Positions 48,224 through 60,228 of a DNA stretch of 64,000 nt are shown piece by piece. The stretch lies in contig CACJZM010000001.1 in NCBI GenBank assembly GCA_902597895.1, positions 305,214-369,213 of the forward strand, written 5' to 3'. Source of the stretch: an uncultured Pelagibacteraceae bacterium. Lineage in GTDB: Bacteria > Pseudomonadota > Alphaproteobacteria > Pelagibacterales > Pelagibacteraceae. Each line of letters starts with the position of its first letter. The stretch's first letter is position 1. Under the pieces are notes generated by a model. It did not search any database. It was not told the origin of the DNA and saw nothing but the letters and a program-made list of their open reading frames with translations. Position numbers and translations under genes: made by a program.

Positions 48224-48567
48224 TTTTTAAGTTGTTTTTTATTTTTCAAATATAAAAAAAAAGCAGCTATTTCATAAAATATTGAAAATAAATTGAAAAT
48301 AATTGGCAATGAAAGAATTTTAAATAAAAAACGGTACTTTGGAATTTTGTTCCAAATTAACAAAAAGGCCTCAGCTCCCTCATAAATTTTTCCATCTTTT
48401 TTAACATGCAATCTTCTTAGTAAAGATTTATCTTTTTTTTTAGTTTCTGCTTCAGCTTTCTTATTACGTGTAATATCTACCCAATCTATACCTTCCACTT
48501 GCTCTTTTTTGTAAAGATTTATTTCCGCTCTACAAATACTGCATGAATTATTAAAAAAAACTTTCAT
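48220..48567 (-). CDS. DUF393 (thiol-disulfide DCC-family) protein
   Basis: MKVFFNNSCSICRAEINLYKKEQ; CxxC; start set at internal Met. Confidence 0.75.
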   Translation of the reverse strand: MKVFFNNSCSICRAEINLYKKEQVEGIDWVDITRNKKAEAETKKKDKSLLRRLHVKKDGKIYEGAEAFLLIWNKIPKYRFLFKILSLPIIFNLFSIFYEIAAFFLYLKNKKQLKN

Positions 48568-48655
48568 TATTCTAGTAAAATAAATCATTAAATAAAAAAG
48601 TATATGCGCTAAATACAGCAGTTGATTATTCTATGTACAATATTACATTAACCCT

Positions 48656-50068
48656 ATGACAGATTTTTTTATAAAGTCAGATATCTCAAGAAATGATGCT
48701 GAAAAAGTAGTTTCTGAAACACTAAAAAATTGTGATGATGGTGAGCTATATTTAGAAAACTCGAAAACTGAAAATATAGTTTTAGATGATAGTAAAATTA
48801 AAAACTCATCATATAATTCTGATATTGGATATGGACTAAGAGCAGTAACAGGAGAAGTTATTGCATACTCTCATTCCAATGAAATTTCAAAAAATTCTTT
48901 AAAAAATTCAAGTGAAAATTTAAAGTCTACATTAAAATCAAAAAAAGGTGCTTATAACCACTCTATATCAAAAAGTAATACAAAATATTATGAAGATAAA
49001 AATCCAATAGAGGAAAAATCATTTAGCTCCAAAATAAAAATTTTAGAAGAAATAGATAAATATACCAGATCTAAAAACTCAAATGTTAAGCAAGTGACTG
49101 CAAATTTTTTGGGCGAACATAAATCAGTGGAAATTATAAGGGCAGGAGGTGAAATACTGACAGATATCAGACCCTTGGTAAGATTTAATGTGTCTGTTGT
49201 ATTGGAGAAAAATGGAAAAAAAGAAACTGGAGTTTATGGTGTTGGTGGAAGACAATCTTATGAAGACTATTTAAAAAATGAAAATTGGAAAAAAGTATGT
49301 GACGAAGCTTTTAGAATTGCATCAGTAAATTTAGAGAGTAAACCAGCGCCAGCAGGAGAAATGAAAGTTGTTTTGGGACCTGGTTGGCCTGCAATATTAA
49401 TCCATGAAGCCATTGGACATGGACTTGAAGGTGACTTTAATAGAAAAAAAACTTCTGCATTCCATAACCTTATGAATCAAAGAGTTGCTAGTGATGGAGT
49501 TACAATAGTTGATGATGGAACTTTACAGAATAGAAGAGGAAGCTTAACAATTGACGACGAGGGTACACCTACAGAAAAAACAGTATTGATTGAAAATGGA
49601 ATATTAAAAAATTTTATGCAAGATAGATTGAATGCTAGATTGATGAAAACTAAATCTACTGGAAATGGTAGAAGAGAAAGTTACAAGCATATAGTTTTAC
49701 CTAGAATGAGAAATACCATGATGTTGAATGGAACTCATACGCAAGAGGAAATGATAAAATCTGTAGACAAAGGTATATTTGCTGTAAGTTTTGGTGGGGG
49801 TCAAGTTGATATCACTTCAGGAAAATTTGTTTTCAATTGTACAGAAGCATATGAAATCATAAATGGCAAAATAGGATCTCCGATTAAAGGTGCAACACTT
49901 ATAGGTGACGGTCCATCTGCATTAAAAGAAGTTTCAATGGTAGGCAATGATATGATGCTTGATCCAGGCATAGGAACTTGTGGGAAAGCAGGTCAGGGAG
50001 TACCTGTTGGTGTCGCTCAACCATCGATATTGATTAATAAAATGACAGTGGGTGGAACTCAAATATAA
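48656..50068 (+). CDS. tldD: TldD metalloprotease subunit
   Basis: HEAIGHGLEGDFNRKKTSAF (HExxxH), FGGGQVDITSGKFVFNCTEAY. Confidence 0.93.
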   Translation: MTDFFIKSDISRNDAEKVVSETLKNCDDGELYLENSKTENIVLDDSKIKNSSYNSDIGYGLRAVTGEVIAYSHSNEISKNSLKNSSENLKSTLKSKKGAYNHSISKSNTKYYEDKNPIEEKSFSSKIKILEEIDKYTRSKNSNVKQVTANFLGEHKSVEIIRAGGEILTDIRPLVRFNVSVVLEKNGKKETGVYGVGGRQSYEDYLKNENWKKVCDEAFRIASVNLESKPAPAGEMKVVLGPGWPAILIHEAIGHGLEGDFNRKKTSAFHNLMNQRVASDGVTIVDDGTLQNRRGSLTIDDEGTPTEKTVLIENGILKNFMQDRLNARLMKTKSTGNGRRESYKHIVLPRMRNTMMLNGTHTQEEMIKSVDKGIFAVSFGGGQVDITSGKFVFNCTEAYEIINGKIGSPIKGATLIGDGPSALKEVSMVGNDMMLDPGIGTCGKAGQGVPVGVAQPSILINKMTVGGTQI

Positions 50069-50071
50069 CAG

Positions 50072-51388
50072 ATGATTAAAGATCAGAGTTTTTTAGATGA
50101 TAAAGCATCATACTGTATTGATAGTGCAAAAAAAAACGGCGCAACAGATGTTCAAGTTTCAGTTGGGAACAGTGTTTCGGAAACAGTAAACTTTAGAAAT
50201 AAAAAATTAGATGAGTCAGAGAGATCTGATACAATTATTTTAAATTTAACTACTTTTATAAATAAAAGAAAATCAACTATTAGTTCTTCAAACATAGAAA
50301 ATAATAATTTAGATATTTTAATAAATAGATGTGTAGAGACTGCAAAAAATAGTCCTGAAGATGAGTGCAATACGCTTCCTGACCAAGAATTGCTGGCAAA
50401 AAAAATTTCAGAATTAAACTTATATGACAAAAATCACATATCAAACGAGAAAAAAATCAATTTTTTAACCGAAGTTGAGGAAAATGTTTTTATGGATGAC
50501 AAAATTGAAAATTCAGAATCATCATTTTCTGAAAATAAATCGATTTTTACTCTTGCAAATTCAAAAGGTTTTTTAAGTGGCTATAAAAGCTCATCGTTTT
50601 CTGCCTCTTGTGTAGCTGTAGCTAAATTTAATGGTAGCATGGAAAGAGATTATGAGTTTACTAACCAAAGATTTTTAGAAGACATAACTAAAGCAGATAA
50701 AATTGGGAAAGCCGCATCAAACAACGCAATAAAAAAGTTAAACTCAAAAAAAATAAGTAGTGAAAAAATACCTGTGGTATTTGATAAGAGAATTTCTAGA
50801 GGAATTTTAAGTGTTCTTTCATCTGCAATCAATGGCTCCTCGATTGCAAGAAATACATCATTTTTAAAAGGAGCAATTGATACAGAGATTTTTAATAAAA
50901 ACATAAATATAATAGATAAACCTAATATTTTAAAAGGTTTAGCCTCAAGACCATTTGATAGTGAAGGTGTAAAATCTAGTGAAATTAAAATTGTAGAAAA
51001 TGGTATTTTAAAAAATTATCTACTCGATACTTATTATGGCAAAAAACTTAACTTAAAATCTAATGGAAGAGCAGGCGGAACTACTAACTTATTTTTTCAA
51101 AACGGTTCTATTAGTTTTAATGATTTAATAAAAGTACATCCAAAATTACTTTATGTTACAGAAACTATTGGTCATGGTTCAAACATAGTTACAGGCGATT
51201 ATTCAGTAGGGGCATCAGGTTTTATAATTGAAAATGGAGAATTTATTTATCCAGTAAGTGAAATAACAATTGCAGGAAATTTTAAAGATATTTTTAAAAA
51301 TTTAACATTAGCTGATGATCTAGAGTACAAATATGCAACTAATTCACCAACAACATTAATTGAAGGCATGACTGTTGCAGGAAAATAA
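50072..51388 (+). CDS. pmbA: TldE/PmbA subunit
   Basis: VPVVFDKRISRGILSVLSSAINGSSIARNTSFLKG-like, ETIGHGSNIVTGDYSVGASGFIIENGE; adjacent to tldD. Confidence 0.92.
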   Translation: MIKDQSFLDDKASYCIDSAKKNGATDVQVSVGNSVSETVNFRNKKLDESERSDTIILNLTTFINKRKSTISSSNIENNNLDILINRCVETAKNSPEDECNTLPDQELLAKKISELNLYDKNHISNEKKINFLTEVEENVFMDDKIENSESSFSENKSIFTLANSKGFLSGYKSSSFSASCVAVAKFNGSMERDYEFTNQRFLEDITKADKIGKAASNNAIKKLNSKKISSEKIPVVFDKRISRGILSVLSSAINGSSIARNTSFLKGAIDTEIFNKNINIIDKPNILKGLASRPFDSEGVKSSEIKIVENGILKNYLLDTYYGKKLNLKSNGRAGGTTNLFFQNGSISFNDLIKVHPKLLYVTETIGHGSNIVTGDYSVGASGFIIENGEFIYPVSEITIAGNFKDIFKNLTLADDLEYKYATNSPTTLIEGMTVAGK

Positions 51389-52069
51389 TTAATAAAAATT
51401 TTTAATTTTATATTCCCAATTACCAAGTCGATTATATTGAACTTTAAAAATTAAACCTTCGTTAGGTTCTAACCATATGTTAAAGTCTAATTTTTTATCT
51501 TTAGGCAGTTCTTCATTAGATGATTTTAAATTAAATTTAAATAATTTATATTTTTTTCCATTTAAAATCATTTCATCTTTACCAATAAGCCTAACTATTT
51601 GTTTCTTAACACTACCTGATAAAGGACTTATTTGAGATTTAGATTGTAATATTTTAGAATTCCACCAATTTCCAATAACATTATCTGGACTTGTTTCACC
51701 TTTAAAAGATGAACCATCAATAATAAATAAGTTTTTATTTTCATCAAAAATCAGTTTTACAAATTTCCTCTTTTTATTTTGTAAAGTAGAAGATTTAAAA
51801 GAAATTAATTTTTCATTTTTATATATTTCTTCTGAATTTCCTTTGATAGAGAAAATTTTTACACCTGCCATTTCTACTAAAAAGTTTGTTTCATTTTTAA
51901 CAATCATTAGATCTTTTTTGTGCTCAAAATAATAGTTGCTAAAACCGATTACTTTATCATTTCTTAAGACTTCCATTTCTATTTTTGATAAACTTTTAAT
52001 GTGGGAAGAATGAGCAAAAACATTGCTAACGTTTATAAATAAAATAATAAAAGCTAATAAAATTTTCAT
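51389..52069 (-). CDS. Exported DUF6134-like protein
   Basis: Signal peptide (ILLAFIILFINVSNVFA), beta-rich periplasmic protein; family call tentative. Confidence 0.55.
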   Translation of the reverse strand: MKILLAFIILFINVSNVFAHSSHIKSLSKIEMEVLRNDKVIGFSNYYFEHKKDLMIVKNETNFLVEMAGVKIFSIKGNSEEIYKNEKLISFKSSTLQNKKRKFVKLIFDENKNLFIIDGSSFKGETSPDNVIGNWWNSKILQSKSQISPLSGSVKKQIVRLIGKDEMILNGKKYKLFKFNLKSSNEELPKDKKLDFNIWLEPNEGLIFKVQYNRLGNWEYKIKNFY

Positions 52070-52125
52070 CAAATTATACAATAATAGACTTTTATTTTGT
52101 ATCAAAGAGTATAATTAGTTAATAA

Positions 52126-52773
52126 ATGTTTTTATCTATTAAAAATGTACCTAAAGTTTACTGGAGCTCAGATAATCCTTTAAATTTAAAACCAAAATCT
52201 TCAAGTTTATTTTTCCTAATATTAGGTTTGACTTTGTTTGGTTTAGGAGAGGGGTTATTAATTGTATCTAATTCTGGGGCATCACCTTGGAGTGTCTTGG
52301 CTCAAGGTATTTCTTTAAATGTTAATTTGTCTATTGGAACAATCACATTACTAGTAAGTATTGCGGTATTATTTCTTTGGATACCCTTAAGACAAAAACC
52401 TGGGATAGGTACAATACTTAATGCAATCATTATTTCGATTATGATTGATGTTTGTATAAAATTTGTACCAACTCCTGAAAGTTTTATAGGTCAATTAATT
52501 TTAGCTTTTATAGCAGTACTTACTGTTGGTTTAGGTGGTGGAATTTATTTAATTGCAAATTTAGGACCAGGTCCAAGGGATGGACTTATGGTAGGTCTTC
52601 AAAAAAAAACTAATTTTCCTATAGCAGCAGTAAGAGCATTTTTAGAAATAAGTGTTGTAAGCATTGGATGGTATTTAGGTGGGACCGTTGGAATTGGAAC
52701 TTTGTTGTTTGCTTTTGGTATAGGTCCAGCCGTAGCTTTAGGTTTATTTTTAACAGGTAAATTGTTTAAATAA
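52126..52773 (+). CDS. YczE/YitT-like membrane protein
   Basis: GLGEGLLIVSNSGASPWSVLAQGISLN, LGPGPRDGLMVGLQKKT motifs. Confidence 0.7.
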   Translation: MFLSIKNVPKVYWSSDNPLNLKPKSSSLFFLILGLTLFGLGEGLLIVSNSGASPWSVLAQGISLNVNLSIGTITLLVSIAVLFLWIPLRQKPGIGTILNAIIISIMIDVCIKFVPTPESFIGQLILAFIAVLTVGLGGGIYLIANLGPGPRDGLMVGLQKKTNFPIAAVRAFLEISVVSIGWYLGGTVGIGTLLFAFGIGPAVALGLFLTGKLFK

Positions 52774-52794
52774 TAATTGTAATCTCATCAAAAA

Positions 52795-52821
52795 AAAAAG
52801 GCCATCTTAGATGGCCTTTTT
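52795..52821. terminator. Bidirectional intrinsic terminator between convergent genes
   Basis: AAAAAGGCCATC-TTA-GATGGCCTTTTT perfect inverted repeat. Confidence 0.88.
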
Positions 52822-52843
52822 AAAATTTAATATCTTTATGGAA

Positions 52844-54812
<1,969 letters not shown>

Positions 54813-54840
54813 ATAAAACTCCTATAAATATTGAATTCAT

Positions 54841-54867
54841 ATAGATACAAGACATCAGTATTTCAAG
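54841..54867 (-). promoter_or_regulatory. Candidate sigma32 promoter of groESL (CTTGAAA-N13-TATCTAT)
   Basis: Minus strand CTTGAAATACTGATGTCTTGTATCTATAT; no CIRCE repeat seen. Confidence 0.5.
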
Positions 54868-54935
54868 AAGAATGTAAAAATTAAAAGCTTCAAAAAAACA
54901 AAGAAATTCGCTTTTTTTTGATATATATCTCAAAA

Positions 54936-55754
54936 ATGACCCAAGACATTAATAAATTAGGCTTTAAAAGCATAGCAAGAGATTATGATCTATTCTTTAT
55001 AGACATTTGGGGTGTAATTCATAATGGTATTAATCTACATAAAGATGCTGTTGAAGTACTAAAGAGTTTATTTGAAATGGAAAAAGAGTTCATTCTTCTT
55101 ACTAACGCACCGAGACCTAATAGAAATGTAAACGATTTTCTTTTAAGGATGGGTCTTAACGAAAAATATACTTCAAAAGTATATACTTCAGGCCAAGCAG
55201 CTTTAAATTATTTGATTAAAAATTATAAAGATAAACTTTTTTATCACATTGGCCCCCCAAGAGATTTTGGACTATTTCAAAAATTTGAAAATATGAAAAC
55301 CCAAAACATAGATAAGGCAGAATATTTTTTATGCACGGGGTTATTTGACGAGTTTGATAAAGATTTGAATCATTATAAAAAAATACTTAATTCTAAAATT
55401 GATAAAATTATGATTTGTACCAATCCTGATTTAATTGTAGATAGGGGCAAAGTTAGAGAATATTGTGCAGGATCTGTTGCTAAAACTTTTGAGGAGATAG
55501 GAGGTAAAGTTGAATATTTTGGAAAACCTTACCCACTAGTTTATAACTTGGCAGCTGAAACAAAAAACAAAAGAATTTTATGTATAGGTGATAATTTAAA
55601 TACCGATATAAGAGGTTCAAATATTCAGTCATTTGACTCACTTTTAATATCAAATGGTATTCATAAAAAAGAAATTGAAACAAATAATTTTGAAAATATT
55701 TTAAAAAAATATGATGTAAATGTAAACTTCATTCAATCTAATCTTTCATGGTAA
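54936..55754 (+). CDS. HAD-superfamily hydrolase, NagD-like (TIGR01459-type)
   Basis: DLFFIDIWGVIHNGINLHKDAVEVLKSL, ILLTNAPRPN, ILCIGDNLNTDIRGSNI; start at MTQDINKLGF. Confidence 0.82.
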   Translation: MTQDINKLGFKSIARDYDLFFIDIWGVIHNGINLHKDAVEVLKSLFEMEKEFILLTNAPRPNRNVNDFLLRMGLNEKYTSKVYTSGQAALNYLIKNYKDKLFYHIGPPRDFGLFQKFENMKTQNIDKAEYFLCTGLFDEFDKDLNHYKKILNSKIDKIMICTNPDLIVDRGKVREYCAGSVAKTFEEIGGKVEYFGKPYPLVYNLAAETKNKRILCIGDNLNTDIRGSNIQSFDSLLISNGIHKKEIETNNFENILKKYDVNVNFIQSNLSW

Positions 55755-56680
55755 AAAAAATTAAATTATACAAGAATTTTAATGTTTTACAAAAACATAA
55801 AAATTCTATTTTATTAATTGGAAACTTCGATGGATTACATTTAGGCCATCAAAAATTATTCAATCTAGCAAGAAAATATAAAAATAAAAAAAATCTCAAA
55901 GTTGGTGTAATTACTTTTGATCCAATTCCAAAAATGTACTTTAATAAAAATTTAAAAAATCATAAAATATCTAATTTAAATCAAAAGTTAAATTATTTTT
56001 CAAAATTTAATGTAGATTTTTTTATAGTAAAAAAATTTGATAAAAAATTTTCTAAAATCAAATCTTTTGATTTTATTCAATCTATCTTATTTAAAAAATT
56101 GAATTCAAAATACATATTTGTTAGTAATAATTTTAGATTTGGCAACAAAAGAGAAGGAGATGTAAAACTTCTAAAATCTTTTGAAAATAGATTTAGGTAT
56201 AAAATTATAAATCCCAAACCATTAAAAAAAAAAAATAAAGTTATTTCTTCTACTTTTATTCGAACATTAATAAACAAAGGTGAGATTATAAAAGCCAATC
56301 AATTTTTAAACAGGAATTGGTCTATTGAGGGTAAGGTAATCTATGGAAGAAAACTTGGACGAAAAATTGGTTTTCCAACGTGTAATATAAATCTAGGAGA
56401 TTATGTTATTGCTAAGCCAGGAGTGTATGCTGTCAGGGTTTATCTAAAAAACAAAAAAAAATATTTGAGAGGAATAGCAAATTTAGGATACAGACCTACC
56501 TTTAATCAAAAAAAATTGCTTTTAGAGGTAAATTTATTTAATTTTTCTGGAAATCTTTATAATAAGAATTTAAGAGTTGAATTTTTAAAATTTATTAGAA
56601 AAGAATTGAAATTTAAGAATATAGATCAGCTCAAAAAGCAAATAAAGTTAGACTTAAAAATTGCAAAAAAATTTAAGTAA
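55748..56680 (+). CDS. ribF: Riboflavin kinase/FAD synthetase
   Basis: LLIGNFDGLHLGHQKLF, FRFGNKREGDVKLL, GRKIGFPTCNINL, GIANLGYRPTF. Confidence 0.93.
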   Translation: MVKKIKLYKNFNVLQKHKNSILLIGNFDGLHLGHQKLFNLARKYKNKKNLKVGVITFDPIPKMYFNKNLKNHKISNLNQKLNYFSKFNVDFFIVKKFDKKFSKIKSFDFIQSILFKKLNSKYIFVSNNFRFGNKREGDVKLLKSFENRFRYKIINPKPLKKKNKVISSTFIRTLINKGEIIKANQFLNRNWSIEGKVIYGRKLGRKIGFPTCNINLGDYVIAKPGVYAVRVYLKNKKKYLRGIANLGYRPTFNQKKLLLEVNLFNFSGNLYNKNLRVEFLKFIRKELKFKNIDQLKKQIKLDLKIAKKFK

Positions 56681-56685
56681 ATTAT

Positions 56686-59421
56686 ATGAGTAAAGAAAAC
56701 ATCAACTTACCAAAGACAAAATTTTCTATGAAGGCCAACCTTCCGTCGAAGGAACCAGAAATGGTAAAGTATTGGGAAAAAATTGGATTATATAAACAAT
56801 TAAGAGAAAGCAGAAAAGGCAAAGAAAAATTTGTTCTACACGATGGACCACCATATGCAAATGGTAATATACATATGGGAACTGCCTATAATAAAATTTT
56901 AAAGGATCTTATTACCAAATTTCATCAAATGGACGGAAAAGACTCAGTTTATGTTCCCGGATGGGATTGTCATGGATTACCCATTGAGTGGAAAATAGAG
57001 GAACAATATAAAAAAAATAAAAAAAATAAAAATGACGTTCCAATTTCTGAATTTAGAAAGGTCTGTAGAGATTTTGCAGCAAAATGGATAGATGTTCACA
57101 AAACTCAATTTAAAAGATTAGGAGTCATAGGAGACTGGGATAACTATTACTCAACTATGAGTTTTGATGCTGAGGCTCAAATCGTTAGAGAGTTAGGAAA
57201 GTTTTTAAAGGAAGGGAGTTTATACAGAGGTTACAAACCTGTTCTTTGGTCAACAGTTGAAAAAACAGCTTTATCAGATGCTGAAGTGGAATATATGGAT
57301 CATACTTCTGATACTATTTATGTTTCTTTCCCAATTAAAAAAACAAATATTGAATATCTAAATGAATGTGAAATTATAATTTGGACAACAACTCCTTGGA
57401 CTATTCCTGCAAATAAAGCTTTAGCATTTAATGAATCCTTAACCTATGTAGTTATTCAAATAAATGATGACAATGATTTTAAAAATAAAAAAATAATTGT
57501 GGCAAAAGACCTATTAAAAAATGTTTTAGAAGAGAATAAAATAAATAGTCATAAGGTATTAAAAGAGTTTAAAGGTTCAGACTTTAAAAATACAATTTGT
57601 TCTCATCCTTTTTTATCTCTTGGGTATGATTATGACGTTCCAATGCTAAGTGCAAATTTTGTAACTACGGAACAAGGTTCTGGCATAGTTCACTGTGCAC
57701 CTAGTCATGGTCCTGATGACTTCAACTTGTGCTTAAATAATGGAATTAAAGCATTAGAAACTGTTGATGATAATGGGGTTTATACAAAACATATTTCTAT
57801 TTTTGAGGGTACACATATTTTTAAAGCAAACCCAATAGTCATTGAAAAACTAAAATTAGAAAAAAAACTTTTATCAAATGGGAAATTAAAACACTCCTAT
57901 CCTCATTCTTGGAGATCTAAAGCTCCATTAGTACATAGAGCGACACTGCAATGGTTTATATCTATGGAAAGTCATGGACTAAGAAAAACAGCATTAGATG
58001 CAATAAATAAAACTACATTTTATCCAAGCAAAGCAAAAGAAAGATTAAAATCGATGATAGAAACTCGACCTGATTGGTGTGTCTCTAGACAAAGAGTCTG
58101 GGGTGTACCATTACCAATATTTATATCAAAAAAAGATGGCAAAGTTCTAATTGATCAAGATGTTATTGAGAATATTGCAAATATTTATGAAAAAGAAGGC
58201 TCAGACTGTTGGTTTTCAGATGATCCACAGAGATTTCTTGGCAAAAAATATAAAGCATCAGATTTTAATAAAATGAGTGATATTGTTGAGGTTTGGTTTG
58301 ATAGTGGCTCAACCCATTCGTTTGTTCTTGAAAAAAGAAAAGATTTAAAATGGCCAGCTTCAATGTATTTAGAGGGATCTGATCAACATAGAGGCTGGTT
58401 CCATTCATCACTATTAGAGTCATGTGGAACAAGGGGTAGGGCCCCATATGAAAATATTTTATCTCATGGATTTGTTGTTGATGGAAAGGGTTTAAAAATG
58501 TCTAAGTCATTAGGAAATATAATTTCTCCAGATGATATTTTAAAGAAATATGGAGCAGATATATTAAGGATTTGGGTTACATCATCAAACTATGCAGAAG
58601 ATCTAAGAATTGATTATTCAATACTAGAGCAACATGCTGAAGCCTACAGAAAAATTAGAAATACTTTCAGGTATTTATTAGGAAATTTAAATGATGAATT
58701 TAAAAAAATCAATTTAAATGAATTGAAAATAGAAGAGTTTCCAGAGTTAGAGCAATATATGTTAAATAAAATTTTTAATTTAAACAAGAATTTTTTGAAT
58801 TATTATAAATCGTACAATTTTCATAATTTGTATAAAGAATTATTAAATTTTTGTACCGTTGACCTGTCCGCATTCTATTTTGATATACGAAAAGATACAC
58901 TTTATTGCGACACAAAAGACTCAGAAAAAAGAAAAAATACTATTTTACTTTTAAATATTATTTTGGACTGCTTGTTAAAGTGGTTTGCACCAATTTTATC
59001 TTTTACTACAGAGGAAATTTTTTCAATAATAAATAAAAATAATACTAGCATTCATTTGGAAAAATTCACAAATATCCCATCCAATTGGGAAAACAAAAGT
59101 TTAAATGAAAAATGGACAACTTTGAAAAAAATAAGAGATAATTGCAATATTAGTATTGAAGAAAAAAGAGCAAGCAAAATTATAGGTTCAAGTCTTGAAG
59201 CTAACATTGATTTAAAACTTGGTAAAAAACTTTTTAAGATTGCCAAAGACACAGATTTTGCAGAACTATGTATTACTTCAAATGCCAATATTTCAGAAGC
59301 AGATACTGATAACGAAGACATATTAGTAAATACTGTTAAAGCTGAGGGAAACAAGTGTCCTGTATGCTGGAAGATTAAAAAGGATAAATGTGAAAGACAA
59401 GATAATTGTTATTTGTCTTAA
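56686..59421 (+). CDS. ileS: Isoleucyl-tRNA synthetase
   Basis: LHDGPPYANGNIHMGTAYNKILKD, GWDCHGLPIEWKIEE, GLKMSKSLGN; 911 aa, Zn-binding C terminus. Confidence 0.97.
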   Translation: MSKENINLPKTKFSMKANLPSKEPEMVKYWEKIGLYKQLRESRKGKEKFVLHDGPPYANGNIHMGTAYNKILKDLITKFHQMDGKDSVYVPGWDCHGLPIEWKIEEQYKKNKKNKNDVPISEFRKVCRDFAAKWIDVHKTQFKRLGVIGDWDNYYSTMSFDAEAQIVRELGKFLKEGSLYRGYKPVLWSTVEKTALSDAEVEYMDHTSDTIYVSFPIKKTNIEYLNECEIIIWTTTPWTIPANKALAFNESLTYVVIQINDDNDFKNKKIIVAKDLLKNVLEENKINSHKVLKEFKGSDFKNTICSHPFLSLGYDYDVPMLSANFVTTEQGSGIVHCAPSHGPDDFNLCLNNGIKALETVDDNGVYTKHISIFEGTHIFKANPIVIEKLKLEKKLLSNGKLKHSYPHSWRSKAPLVHRATLQWFISMESHGLRKTALDAINKTTFYPSKAKERLKSMIETRPDWCVSRQRVWGVPLPIFISKKDGKVLIDQDVIENIANIYEKEGSDCWFSDDPQRFLGKKYKASDFNKMSDIVEVWFDSGSTHSFVLEKRKDLKWPASMYLEGSDQHRGWFHSSLLESCGTRGRAPYENILSHGFVVDGKGLKMSKSLGNIISPDDILKKYGADILRIWVTSSNYAEDLRIDYSILEQHAEAYRKIRNTFRYLLGNLNDEFKKINLNELKIEEFPELEQYMLNKIFNLNKNFLNYYKSYNFHNLYKELLNFCTVDLSAFYFDIRKDTLYCDTKDSEKRKNTILLLNIILDCLLKWFAPILSFTTEEIFSIINKNNTSIHLEKFTNIPSNWENKSLNEKWTTLKKIRDNCNISIEEKRASKIIGSSLEANIDLKLGKKLFKIAKDTDFAELCITSNANISEADTDNEDILVNTVKAEGNKCPVCWKIKKDKCERQDNCYLS

Positions 59422-59424
59422 TTA

Positions 59425-59913
59425 ATGAGCAAAATTAAATTTAAAAACTTTTTTATAAAATTAAGCATAGTTTTAATTATTTTTTTATTAGATAGGCTTT
59501 CTAAAATTTATATTTTAAATATTGCAGAAGAGATAGGTCAGGTAGATATTAATATAAACTCTTTTCTAAATTTTTATTTAATATGGAACACAGGTATTGG
59601 ATTTGGGTTATTTTCTTTTGACCAAAGCTTAATTTATAACTTTATCACAATTATAATAGTTATAATAAATTTAATAATAATTTACCTAATTTATAAATCT
59701 GAGGATATAAGACAATATTTCTTAATTATTCTGTTAGGTGGCTCATTAGGAAATTTGTTTGATAGACTTTACTTTTCAGCTGTTCCAGACTTTATTGACT
59801 TAAATTTTAGAGGCTATCATTGGTTTATTTTTAATGTATCTGATATCTTTATAAGTATTGGTATAATTTGTCTTATTTTTGTTGAATTAATGAATTATAA
59901 AAAAGTAAAATGA
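59425..59913 (+). CDS. lspA: Lipoprotein signal peptidase
   Basis: IFLLDRLSKIYIL, WNTGIGFGLF, GGSLGNLFDRL, WFIFNVSDIFISIG. Confidence 0.93.
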   Translation: MSKIKFKNFFIKLSIVLIIFLLDRLSKIYILNIAEEIGQVDININSFLNFYLIWNTGIGFGLFSFDQSLIYNFITIIIVIINLIIIYLIYKSEDIRQYFLIILLGGSLGNLFDRLYFSAVPDFIDLNFRGYHWFIFNVSDIFISIGIICLIFVELMNYKKVK

Positions 59914-60227
59914 AATTTAAAAAATTAATATTTATATTTATTTCGGCTGCTTTTTTGTATTCTTGTACGGGAGCAACAGATGCGCTTCAGGGCAAAAAAA
60001 GATCTGAGCAAAGTGATGAGTTTTTAGTAGAGAAAAAAAATCCTTTAGAATTGCCTCCTGATTATGGAGAATTACCTTTGCCAGTAGATCAAGAACAGAC
60101 ATCTACTGATACTGAGGAAGATAATGATATAAAAAGCATTTTAGATATTGATACAAAAGTAGATGAAAATACTAGCTCTCAGACAACTAACTCAGTAGAG
60201 GAATTAATTTTAGAAAAAATTAATTAA
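59910..60227 (+). CDS. DUF3035/BamF-like lipoprotein
   Basis: Lipobox FLYSC; EFLVEKKNPLELPPDYGELPLP motif. Confidence 0.75.
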   Translation: MKFKKLIFIFISAAFLYSCTGATDALQGKKRSEQSDEFLVEKKNPLELPPDYGELPLPVDQEQTSTDTEEDNDIKSILDIDTKVDENTSSQTTNSVEELILEKIN

Positions 60228-60228
60228 A